Source of the DNA: CAXXFQ01 sp963674475
Lineage (GTDB): Bacteria > Planctomycetota > Planctomycetia > Pirellulales > Thermoguttaceae
Assembly: GCA_963674475.2 (NCBI GenBank)
Contig: CAXXFQ010000006.1
Span: 1-24,240, forward strand
Direction of reading: 5' to 3'
DNA: 24,240 bases
The position numbers and the translations under genes were made by a program. The notes below the pieces were generated by a model. That model worked only from the letters and a program-made list of their open reading frames with translations. It was not told the DNA's origin and did not search any database. Shown in pieces: positions 18,116 through 24,240 of the stretch; positions within the stretch are counted from its first letter, which is position 1, and the number at the start of each line of letters is the position of its first letter.

Positions 18116-19696
18116 ATGGAGATAACATTTTACGGTGCGGCTCGGGAAGTTACCGGTTCTATGCATTTAATAGCTACTGAAAATGATCGCATACTGCTGG
18201 ACTGCGGAATGTTTCAGGGTCGTCGAAAAGAAACCGAAGAAAAAAACAGGCAACTGCCCTTTGATCCACAACACATTACCAGCCTCATACTTTCGCATGC
18301 TCACATCGATCATTCCGGACGTATTCCATTGCTAACCAAAAACAATTTTGTCGGGCGGATTCTATGTACCCGCGCAACTCAAGATGCATGCGAATACCTC
18401 CTGATGGATTCAGCTCACATCCAGGAATCAGATGCAAATTACCTCAATTATAAAACCTTGAGGTCTATTTTATCTCAGAAGAAAATGTCCCATGGCAAAA
18501 AAAGAAACTCAAAAAGAGATTTAGACGATATCAAAAAGATTCTAAAAAAAGACGGTCATCAACTCAACACAGAAAAAATCAACGAACTCATCCAGGAACA
18601 TCACATGGATGCAGTCCATCCGATTTATTCCACCGAAGATGCAAAGCATGCTCTGACTTTTTTTGAAGGTCATCCGTATCGCAGCCCCACAGTCGTTGGA
18701 AAAAACTCAACCTGCACGTTTTACGAAGCAGGTCATATTTTAGGATCTGCGATATCCATAATCAAGGTCATTGAAAACGGTCATTCACGCACGATCTGCT
18801 ATACGGGCGATATCGGTCGATTTAACAAACCCATTATAAAAGATCCGGCCCTTAATTTCGAAGAAACCGACCGGGACATCGACCTGATGATTATGGAAAG
18901 CACTTACGGAAACCGTTTTCACGAACCGTTGCAGGATTTGAAACCCAAGTTAAAAAAGGTTCTTACAGATACCGTTGAACGGGGAGGAACGGTTATTATA
19001 CCTGCATTTGCATACGGTCGCACTCAAGAACTTTTATACATGCTGCACGAACTGTATAATAACAATGAAGTCCGGCCGGTACCCATATTCGTGGACAGTC
19101 CTCTGGCAACCAATATTACCCGTGTCTTTGGAGAGCATCCCGAAGTTTATGACCGCGAAACTCATGAAACTTTTCTCGCAAAGGGTAAAAATCCGTTTTT
19201 CTTTGAAAAGGTTCATTTTGTGGCTTCGGTTGAAGAATCCATGGCGCTAAACCGGGATCAGACACCGCATATCGTCATTGCAGCCTCAGGAATGTGTGAA
19301 GCCGGGCGGGTTCTGCACCATTTGCGCCATAAAATCCATAACCAGCGAAATACGATTCTTATTGTCGGATATATGGCTCAAAATACCCTGGGACGTCGTA
19401 TTCTTGAACAGGGCGCGAACTATGAGAAATCCGGTCGTAACGGTTCGCCCCCCCTGCTGAAATTTTTAAACAAAGAGTATCCGTTGAAAGCGCACGTAGT
19501 GAAATTGGGCGGTTTCAGTGCCCATGGAGACAGAAATGAAATGTTCCGTTTTCTTAAGGAATCTAATTTGCGTGTCCATAAGATTGCCGTGGTTCATGGG
19601 GAAGAAGATCAATCCCTATCTTTTGCAGAATTTTTAAACAATCAAGGCTTTTCAGCAATTGTTCCCAAACCCGGGGATACGGTTCATATTGAATAA
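18116..19696 (+). CDS. MBL-fold beta-CASP RNA-processing exonuclease/endonuclease family protein
   Basis: The ATG at 18116 is chosen because AAAGGAG precedes it and MEITFYGAAREVTGSMHL is the family N-terminus; an upstream extension would overlap the previous gene by more than 50 bases. The 526-residue protein carries the metal motif SHAHIDHSG (His61, His63, Asp65, His66), YTGDIGRFN, ESTYGNRFHEP, the beta-CASP block (IPAFAYGRTQELLYML, DSPLATNITRVF, AASGMCEAGRVLHHL) and the final GGFSAHGD and VVHGEEDQSLSF. This is the CPSF-73-like prokaryotic group that cleaves RNA. Between residues about 115 and 175 there is a lysine-rich insert (KKMSHGKKRNSKRDLDDIKK) that could add RNA contacts; this role is an inference. 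It closes the gene run begun by ridA. Confidence 0.92.
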   Translation: MEITFYGAAREVTGSMHLIATENDRILLDCGMFQGRRKETEEKNRQLPFDPQHITSLILSHAHIDHSGRIPLLTKNNFVGRILCTRATQDACEYLLMDSAHIQESDANYLNYKTLRSILSQKKMSHGKKRNSKRDLDDIKKILKKDGHQLNTEKINELIQEHHMDAVHPIYSTEDAKHALTFFEGHPYRSPTVVGKNSTCTFYEAGHILGSAISIIKVIENGHSRTICYTGDIGRFNKPIIKDPALNFEETDRDIDLMIMESTYGNRFHEPLQDLKPKLKKVLTDTVERGGTVIIPAFAYGRTQELLYMLHELYNNNEVRPVPIFVDSPLATNITRVFGEHPEVYDRETHETFLAKGKNPFFFEKVHFVASVEESMALNRDQTPHIVIAASGMCEAGRVLHHLRHKIHNQRNTILIVGYMAQNTLGRRILEQGANYEKSGRNGSPPLLKFLNKEYPLKAHVVKLGGFSAHGDRNEMFRFLKESNLRVHKIAVVHGEEDQSLSFAEFLNNQGFSAIVPKPGDTVHIE

Positions 19697-19710
19697 TACC
19701 CTAATTGATC

Positions 19711-19835
19711 GTAAACAAAATGCGAAAGATACTTTATGTGTTTGATTTATTATGTATTTTAGTGAATTCAGATACATTCTCATATCGCTTCTATGAATGA
19801 GATATAAAAATATTTAAAAAACCCATTTTGTTTAC
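19711..19835. repeat. 125-bp segment with perfect 12-bp inverted ends
   Basis: GTAAACAAAATG at 19711-19722 is exactly repeated in inverse as CATTTTGTTTAC at 19824-19835. The A/T-rich interior has a further small palindrome around TCTCATATCGCTTCTATGA. It could be a small palindromic element or a long-stem transcript end for the beta-CASP gene; no flanking direct repeat is evident. Confidence 0.45.
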
Positions 19836-19924
19836 CTTTCAGGAAAGCCGATGATACCCCATCTTCTTTGTTATCAAGGGCTCGCAGTAGATGACTACGG
19901 CTGGTACCTTTCCGAGAGATAGAT

Positions 19925-19974
19925 GTTGGGCAGGCGAGCGAGCCTTATAGGTGAGGCTCGCTCGCCTGCCCAAC
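19925..19974. repeat. Perfect 20-bp-stem GC-rich hairpin before the IS110 gene
   Basis: The arms GTTGGGCAGGCGAGCGAGCC (19925-19944) and GGCTCGCTCGCCTGCCCAAC (19955-19974) are perfect complements around a 10-base loop TTATAGGTGA. It is much more GC-rich than its surroundings. A part, TTGGGCAGG, recurs directly at 21822-21830 on the other side of the transposase gene. IS110-family elements often sit next to REP-like palindromes, so this may be the original target or an element end. A T run is lacking, so it is not a good intrinsic terminator. Confidence 0.7.
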
Positions 19975-20039
19975 TCGATAACTCGGGACGCAATGAATTA
20001 TTTTTAAAGACAACTGGAGAACGACCTTTTTCAATAAAA

Positions 20040-20142
20040 GGGGTGAAGCTCCCCCTATTTTAAGAACCATCCGATCAAATCGGTGGTATCATTAAAGAGC
20101 AGTCTGCAATGAAGCAGCTGCATAAACAAAAGGAGCTTCACT
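20040..20142 (+). promoter_or_regulatory. Structured leader of the transposase with anti-Shine-Dalgarno pairing
   Basis: GTGAAGCTCC at 20043-20052 is a perfect complement of GGAGCTTCAC at 20132-20141, which contains the transposase Shine-Dalgarno GGAG. Folding would hide the ribosome site. Between the two arms are a strong hairpin (ACCA-t-CCGAT, loop CAA, ATCGG-TGGT, 20066-20087) and a weaker one around CTGCAATGAAGCAG. Alternatively GGGG and CCCC around TGAAGCT (20040-20054) form a local hairpin that would free the site. This could be translational control of transposase as in other insertion sequences, part of an IS110 bridge RNA, or both. Confidence 0.5.
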
Positions 20143-21592
20143 ATGAAAAAACGAAACATTTATCAAAACCAAAGTCAAGAACTACTTACCCTTTTTGAGG
20201 AAGCTGGGAACAGCGCAAAAGTGATGTGCGTACCAATTGACTATGCAAAAACTGATCATGTGGTAATGTTTTGCAACGGCCATGGGGGTATTGTTCGGAA
20301 ACCATTTTCGGTTAAAAATTCACCGCTGGGCGTGGATTATCTGACTGATCAAGTTATCCGTTCATGTAAAAGCCGTGGAATCAGTAAGAGGCACGTCTTT
20401 TTTGGCGGAGAAGATGTTGGTTCCTTTGCCGCCAATTTTGTTACGACATTACGTTCCCAGGGGTGGCTGGTGGCTGGTGTCAACGCCCATGACGCCAAAA
20501 AACAACGGGCCAATTTGCAAGCCAGCACCGATCGTCTGGACTTAATGGGTATCGCCAGCATGCTGCTTAATCGCAGGGCCAACAGTTGTCCGGCCCAAAG
20601 TGGCATTTATTGGAACCTGCGTACTGTTGTGCGTCACCGGCAAAAGCTTGTTAAGCTGACCACCGAAGTGCGCAATAGAATTCATAGTGTTGTAGATCGT
20701 CTTTTTCCTGGTTATTTGGACGAAGAAAAAAGCGGAATTTCACCATTTTCAAAGAGTTCATTATGGCTGATGCAAGCTCGTTTCAGTACGCCGCAAATTC
20801 GCCGACGCAAACGATCAACGCTGATAAAAGGTCTCAGAAAACTGGGGGCAAAGAATCCTGAGCTCACTGCTGCCAAGCTTCAGCAATATGCAGCCCAAGT
20901 GCTCAAACCACCGCAAGAATATATAGCGACGTTGCAGTTTTCTCTGGCGCAACATGTCAAACATTTCAGTTGCTTGCAAGACAACATTGACCAGCTGGAA
21001 AAGGAAATGGCCGTGGGGGTTAGCACAAACACAGGGTGCCTTTCTCACCAGCTTTCGTGGTATTGGTATCGTTTTAGCTTCTGGAGTAACTTCAGAAATC
21101 GGTAACCCTTATGAACAATCGCCCTTAAACAATTTGGTTTCATATACCGGTATTATCCCTCGTGTTAAACAAACCGGCGGCCCGCAGGGTGAAAGCTATA
21201 GTGGTAAAGTTGCAAAACGCTGCAATCGTATTCTGAAAAACTATGTGGTTCAATCGGCTTCACATTTAGGTTTACATGGTCCACAGGAGTTGATGGCCGA
21301 CTACAAACGGCGTGAAGCCGCTGGTCAACATGCTGATTTCGGTATGGGCCGGCGCTTTCTACGTATAGCAATGTGTTTGATGCGAACATCACAAATTTAT
21401 CTTCCGCCTCGACTGCGTGAGCCAGAAGCAAAACTGCAGGAGCGGGCTGATTACTATTTGATGAACTGGCCCAGTCTGCATGAAAAATGGAGAAAATCAG
21501 GAGCATTGAAAGTAGCCTTTGACAAGAACATGCCTTTGGGACAATGGAGAAATATCGTTCAGCAGTTATATAAAATAAAACTTGCCCTATAA
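20143..21592 (+). CDS. IS110-family transposase, one internal frameshift
   Basis: The N-terminal DEDD (RuvC-like) domain shows VPIDYAKTDHVVMF with the first Asp, FGGEDVGSFAANFVTTLRS with the Glu, and NAHDAKKQRANLQASTDRLD with the last acidic residues. A coiled middle region follows (QYAAQVLKPPQEYIATLQ, LQDNIDQLEKEMAVG). The C-terminal Transposase_20 domain reads TQGAFLTSFRGIGIVLASGV, then TSEIGNPYEQSPLNNLVSYT, with the serine-containing segment GGPQGESYSGKVAKRCNRI. A frameshift at the five-G run near 21015 (one extra G) separates the two parts. The corrected length is about 482 residues, longer than many IS110 enzymes. The ATG has AAAGGAG 9 bases upstream. IS110 recombinases are guided by an RNA from the non-coding end of the element. 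As given, the frameshift would inactivate it. Confidence 0.92.
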
Positions 21593-21645
21593 AATAACTC
21601 AAGCTGAGCTTAATATTTGCAGTTAAAGGTTTTTGAAGTTCTGGT

Positions 21646-21732
21646 GGACAGGATGGCTCACTACGGCTTGTCGCGGTGCTTTTATTAAGGTGAATGTCAT
21701 CGACGGCTCGGCGAAGAATGCCAACCCTGTCC
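21646..21732 (+). ncRNA. Candidate structured RNA downstream of the IS110 transposase
   Basis: GGACAGG (21646-21652) pairs with CCTGTCC (21726-21732), and just inside TGGC (21654-21657) pairs with GCCA (21720-21723), leaving small internal loops. Further inside GTCG and CGAC can pair. In the IS1111 subgroup the guide (bridge or seek) RNA is encoded downstream of the transposase, so this is one of two candidate positions; the leader is the other. There is no expression evidence, and the pairing is moderate. Confidence 0.3.
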
Positions 21733-21740
21733 GTCCGAAG

Positions 21741-22047
21741 ATTTATTTATGGCTCAAAGGTGCTCTGATCCGAAAGTTAATATAGAGATCTAGTCATACC
21801 AGCCTGCCAAATTCGGGCATATTGGGCAGGGTTTACCACCTGTAACACTGAACTATAAAAGCTATAATTGTGACGACTGAGTCTTGCTTATTATATTTTT
21901 TTTAAAAAACCGACCTGGATCGGAAGGGGGGAGTGTTGTCTTTAAAAAAAAAGAAAAAAATGCTTGACTTTTTCCTGGTGCTCTTCGCCCTTGATGCCTC
22001 GAATATGGGGCATCCTCGACTTTCGCTTATTTAGGGTAATATAGACA
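21741..22047. other. Spacer between the IS110 element and the DMT gene
   Basis: The stretch holds an imperfect hairpin CCTGCCAA / TTGGGCAGG (21803-21830), a T8-A6 tract near 21898 and a short palindrome GATGCC / GGCATC near 21991. I see no gene in it and no clear promoter for the DMT gene. Confidence 0.35.
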
Positions 22048-22980
22048 ATGATCAACCATACGCCCCAAAATCAGGAGCTCTCTTTTTTAGCCGCAGTTTT
22101 TACCGTATGCTTGTGTGCCCTTTTCGGGGCCAATGCCGTTGCCATTAAAATCAGTCTTTCCGGACTGGGGGTGTTCACCACCGCCGGACTCCGTTTCAGT
22201 ATGGCTTCGGCGACGATTTTTTTATGGGCTCTATTTACCGGAAGATCCTTTAAAATTAAGAGCGGGCAGGTTCGTCAGCTTCTGATTATTTCTATAGCGT
22301 TTACCGTGCAGCTATCCCTGTTTTATCTTGGGCTCAGCAAAAGCAATGCGTCCCGTGGAACCCTGATGGTTAATTTACAACCCTTTTTTACACTTTTTCT
22401 GGCACATTTTTTTATTCCCGGTGACCGGGTTACCAAGCGAAAGACCCTGGGTATCCTGCTTGGATTTGCCGGGGTAGCTTTTGTATTTCTGGGGAAAAAA
22501 GGAGGTTCAGCCGATTTTAAGGTAGGTGATTTAATAATCCTTTTCGCAGCGTTTCTCTGGTCCTGCAGCGCAGTCTATACCAAAAGAATTATTCACACCT
22601 TTAAACCGTTTCATTTGGTTCTTTATCCCATGATATTTTCGGCTCCTTTGTTTTTTCTTGAAGGATTTGTTTGGGACACCGCCATGATCGCCCATGTTGA
22701 CGCAAAAGTTCTTTGCTCTCTTTTTTACCAGAGCTTTGTAACGGCTTCTTTTTGTTTTGTGGCATGGCTTACCTTACTGCAAAAATACGGCGCTGTTGCA
22801 TTGCATTCTTTTATTTTCTTTATGCCGATTTCAGGAGTTGTGCTGGGGGGACTGATTTTGGAAGAACCGATTACGGTTAATATTCTTATCGCCCTGTTGC
22901 TCATCGTATCAGGCATTCTGCTGGTAAACTTCAGGCAGAAAAAACAAATTCCTTTGTTTCCTCTTGGAAGAAATGTTTAA
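22048..22980 (+). CDS. EamA/DMT family inner-membrane transporter
   Basis: The intact 310-residue protein has ten hydrophobic segments arranged as two EamA repeats. Repeat 1 includes AVFTVCLCALFGANAVAIKI, FTTAGLRFSMASATIFLWAL and SLFYLGLSKSNASRGTLMVN; repeat 2 begins at LIILFAAFLWSCSAVYTKRI and ends with VNILIALLLIVSGILLVNF. The R-F-x-x-A and G-L-x-x-S-N-A-S patterns are characteristic of drug/metabolite transporters. Substrates in this family range over amino acids, metabolites and drugs and cannot be read here. A weak ribosome site (TTAGGG) precedes the ATG. It stands alone between the insertion sequence and the AlkD-like gene. Confidence 0.88.
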   Translation: MINHTPQNQELSFLAAVFTVCLCALFGANAVAIKISLSGLGVFTTAGLRFSMASATIFLWALFTGRSFKIKSGQVRQLLIISIAFTVQLSLFYLGLSKSNASRGTLMVNLQPFFTLFLAHFFIPGDRVTKRKTLGILLGFAGVAFVFLGKKGGSADFKVGDLIILFAAFLWSCSAVYTKRIIHTFKPFHLVLYPMIFSAPLFFLEGFVWDTAMIAHVDAKVLCSLFYQSFVTASFCFVAWLTLLQKYGAVALHSFIFFMPISGVVLGGLILEEPITVNILIALLLIVSGILLVNFRQKKQIPLFPLGRNV

Positions 22981-23040
22981 ACTGGATTGTCTGAATATGA
23001 TAATTTGTTTCAACGGGCGAAATCGAATTTAATATAACCT

Positions 23041-23136
23041 TTCAGATAATGTTTTTGGTTTTTTGATCTGGAATTATTTTAATTTTAGGCAATTTTTCAA
23101 TCAACAATCGCAAATCGACAATCATAAATTCTATAT
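23041..23136. repeat. 96-bp dispersed repeat, copy 2
   Basis: This is the inverted copy of 15741-15836, four or five differences in 96 bases and no gap. It ends one base before the ATG of the AlkD-like gene, replacing whatever leader that gene once had; no Shine-Dalgarno is visible before that ATG. Confidence 0.75.
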
Positions 23137-23137
23137 T

Positions 23138-23842
23138 ATGACTGTGAGAAATATTCGAAAAAGATTGCAGCAACTCGGGAGTGAAGAAAAAGCCAAGGTC
23201 TTACAGAGATTTTTTAAAACCGGTCCCGGTGAATATGGTGAAGGGGATGTTTTTATAGGAGTCGGAGTTCCTGAGTTAAGGAAGATGGTCAAAGAATATC
23301 CGGACATAACCCTTGAGGAATCCGTGCAATTGCTCAGGTCCAGGATTCATGAGGAGCGGATGTTAGCACTCTTGATCCTTGTCGGCAAATATTCAAGGGG
23401 GAATGAGGATGTAAAAAAGAGAATTTATGAGCTGTACTTACAACACACAAAACATATAAATAGCTGGGATCTTGTTGACGGATCGGCTCACCATATTGTC
23501 GGGGACTTTTTAATGGACAAAAGCAAGGAGCCTATTTACCGTCTTGCAAAATCTAATAATTTGTGGGAACGGAGAATTGCAATATTGTCCACATTCCGTT
23601 TTATCAAGTATGATAACTACTTGGAGACACTCAAAATTTCAAGAATCCTGCTGACGGATGAACAAGATTTGATTCATAAAGCTGTAGGGTGGATGCTGCG
23701 AGAAATCGGCAAGCGTCATATTTCCACTGAAGAGATATTTTTGAAGAAATATTATAAAAGGATGCCTCGCACCATGTTGCGGTATGCCATTGAAAAATTT
23801 CCGGAGTCAAAAAGACAAAAATACTTACGGGGAAATTTTTAG
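23138..23842 (+). CDS. DNA alkylation repair (AlkD-like HEAT-repeat) protein
   Basis: The 234-residue protein is made of short helical HEAT-like repeats and contains the family blocks FFKTGPGEYGEGDVFIGVGV, VPELRKMVKEYPDI, INSWDLVDGSAHHIVGDFL, LWERRIAILSTFRFI and HKAVGWMLREIGKR, with MPRTMLRYAIEKFPESKR at the C-terminus. AlkD-type enzymes remove positively charged 3- and 7-alkylpurines from DNA without base flipping; the Trp and Asp in NSWDLVD and the Trp in LWERR correspond to the DNA-contacting and catalytic positions. Many members of the family lack proven glycosylase activity. The ATG at 23138 is the start because MTVRNIRKRLQQLGSEEKAK begins the first helix and the sequence upstream is a dispersed repeat. 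Confidence 0.88.
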   Translation: MTVRNIRKRLQQLGSEEKAKVLQRFFKTGPGEYGEGDVFIGVGVPELRKMVKEYPDITLEESVQLLRSRIHEERMLALLILVGKYSRGNEDVKKRIYELYLQHTKHINSWDLVDGSAHHIVGDFLMDKSKEPIYRLAKSNNLWERRIAILSTFRFIKYDNYLETLKISRILLTDEQDLIHKAVGWMLREIGKRHISTEEIFLKKYYKRMPRTMLRYAIEKFPESKRQKYLRGNF

Positions 23843-23917
23843 TGTGATTGAGAAAATAGGTTGTAACTCTGATGAAAAAAATGTATAATATTAATTAGTC
23901 ACAGTTCAATGAGCTGT

Positions 23918-23955
23918 TATCGGATTTTTTTTTACTCTCCGATATCCTGTATCGG
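23918..23955. terminator. Tandem TATCGG/CCGATA hairpin region
   Basis: CCGATA at 23939-23944 can pair with TATCGG downstream (23950-23955, 5-base loop) or with TATCGG upstream (23918-23923, loop containing a T9 run). The T run follows the upstream TATCGG directly, not the end of a hairpin, so termination after the AlkD-like gene is only weakly supported. The alternative pairing could also influence the next gene. Confidence 0.3.
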
Positions 23956-23991
23956 AAGGTCTCAATTTCATAAGTAAAAGGAGATGATACC

Positions 23992-24156
23992 ATGCCCACA
24001 TACGAATTTATTTGTGAAAAATGTAAGAAGACTTTTGCCGTGATCATGAAAATTTCTGAATATGAGAAGAAAAAATTTCAATGTCCGAAATGTAAAAGCC
24101 GTAAAGTTAAACAACAGATTACTTCCTTCCAGACCATAACCTCCAGCAAGAGTTAA
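23992..24156 (+). CDS. FmdB-family zinc ribbon protein
   Basis: This 54-residue protein reads MPTYEFICEKCKKTF, then KKKFQCPKCKSRKVKQQ. The two CxxC pairs (Cys8/Cys11 and the pair in CPKC) form a zinc ribbon, and the MPTYEF start is the hallmark of the FmdB/CxxC_CxxC_SSSS putative regulators. Function is not established; members are often small regulators or partners of other proteins. AAAGGAG lies 8 bases before the ATG, a strong site. The final residues (ITSSKS) are serine-rich as usual for the family. It appears to be expressed alone. Confidence 0.88.
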   Translation: MPTYEFICEKCKKTFAVIMKISEYEKKKFQCPKCKSRKVKQQITSFQTITSSKS

Positions 24157-24240
24157 CCCTAACCTTGCATAAACAACATGGCTCTTTACCCTTGGCGCTT
24201 TGGCTCTGAAGCCATCCGACTTTTGCAACGTTAGAGTTAG
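24153..24240. repeat. Inverted repeat following the zinc-ribbon gene
   Basis: CTAACCTTGCA at 24159-24169 is matched in inverse by TGCAACGTTAG at 24224-24234 (10 of 11), with weaker pairing outward to the window end. An inner pair ATGGCT (24178-24183) and AGCCAT (24210-24215) is perfect. It overlaps the gene stop and may be another small palindromic element; its right edge may lie outside the window. Confidence 0.45.

Larger units (their letters stand above)
20040..21740 (+). mobile_element. IS110-family insertion sequence, ends not resolved
   Basis: The span covers the structured leader, the transposase and a structured segment downstream. IS110 elements lack conventional terminal inverted repeats and flanking duplications, so the true ends cannot be fixed from one copy. 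Short direct repeats shared by the two sides are TTGGGCAGG (19926-19934 and 21822-21830) and ACTACGGCT (19894-19902 and 21660-21668); either might mark the boundaries or guide-related sequences, which would make the element longer than the span given. Confidence 0.5.

Noticed and set aside
19925..19974. Intrinsic terminator for the beta-CASP gene
   Set aside because: The stem is strong but no T run follows, and it lies over 200 bases after the stop; a REP-like or IS-related palindrome fits better.

Overview
The window suggests a chromosome segment of a strictly anaerobic deltaproteobacterium, most likely a sulfate-reducer of the Desulfobacterales type. This is an inference from gene content (ClpB, AtpZ/AtpI-led F0 genes with paired b and b' subunits, DHH and MBL hydrolases, an HAE1-type RND pump) and from the many short dispersed inverted repeats; no rRNA, tRNA or marker gene fixes the taxon. 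No CRISPR array or phage module is visible.

Layout. 1-1526: 3' part of clpB (+), ending at a terminator shared with a convergent operon. 1747-5671 (-): a membrane-sector-only ATP synthase cluster read atpZ, atpI, atpB, a four-hairpin fused c subunit, a one-hairpin c subunit, b', b. No F1 gene follows b before the terminator. From b to the end of atpB the reading frames are broken many times, yet the encoded peptides stay recognisable. 5997-7777 (+): overlapping DHH phosphoesterase and MBL hydrolase genes. 7765-8176: two palindromic repeat elements. 8394-12742 (-): RND efflux pump and its adaptor. 13091-15333 (+): an exported SIMPL-domain protein and a cation:proton antiporter. 15507-15836: a second copy of the 233-bp element plus a 96-bp repeat. 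15859-19696 (+): RidA, YraN, RsmI, a phosphopantetheinyl transferase and a beta-CASP RNase-like protein, tightly packed. 19700-21830: a strongly structured leader and an IS110-family transposase. 22048-24156 (+): EamA/DMT transporter, AlkD-like HEAT-repeat protein and an FmdB-type zinc ribbon.

Two themes run through the window. First, single-base indels split many genes (clpB twice, atpZ, RND pump, adaptor, SIMPL, antiporter, yraN, rsmI, transposase). In core genes this looks more like draft-sequence error than decay, whereas the much denser indels in the F0 genes may be real pseudogenisation or a poorly sequenced stretch. Second, the non-coding DNA is rich in small mobile palindromes, including a 233-bp element with 10-bp terminal inverted repeats and 5-bp target duplications.

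The most interesting item is the F0 rotor. The fused c subunit carries four hairpins in which hairpins 1 and 4 keep the two carboxylates of a Na+-type binding site, while hairpins 2 and 3 have lost both. The next most interesting is the IS110 leader, where the transposase ribosome-binding site is complementary to a segment 80 bases upstream and structured RNA lies between them.
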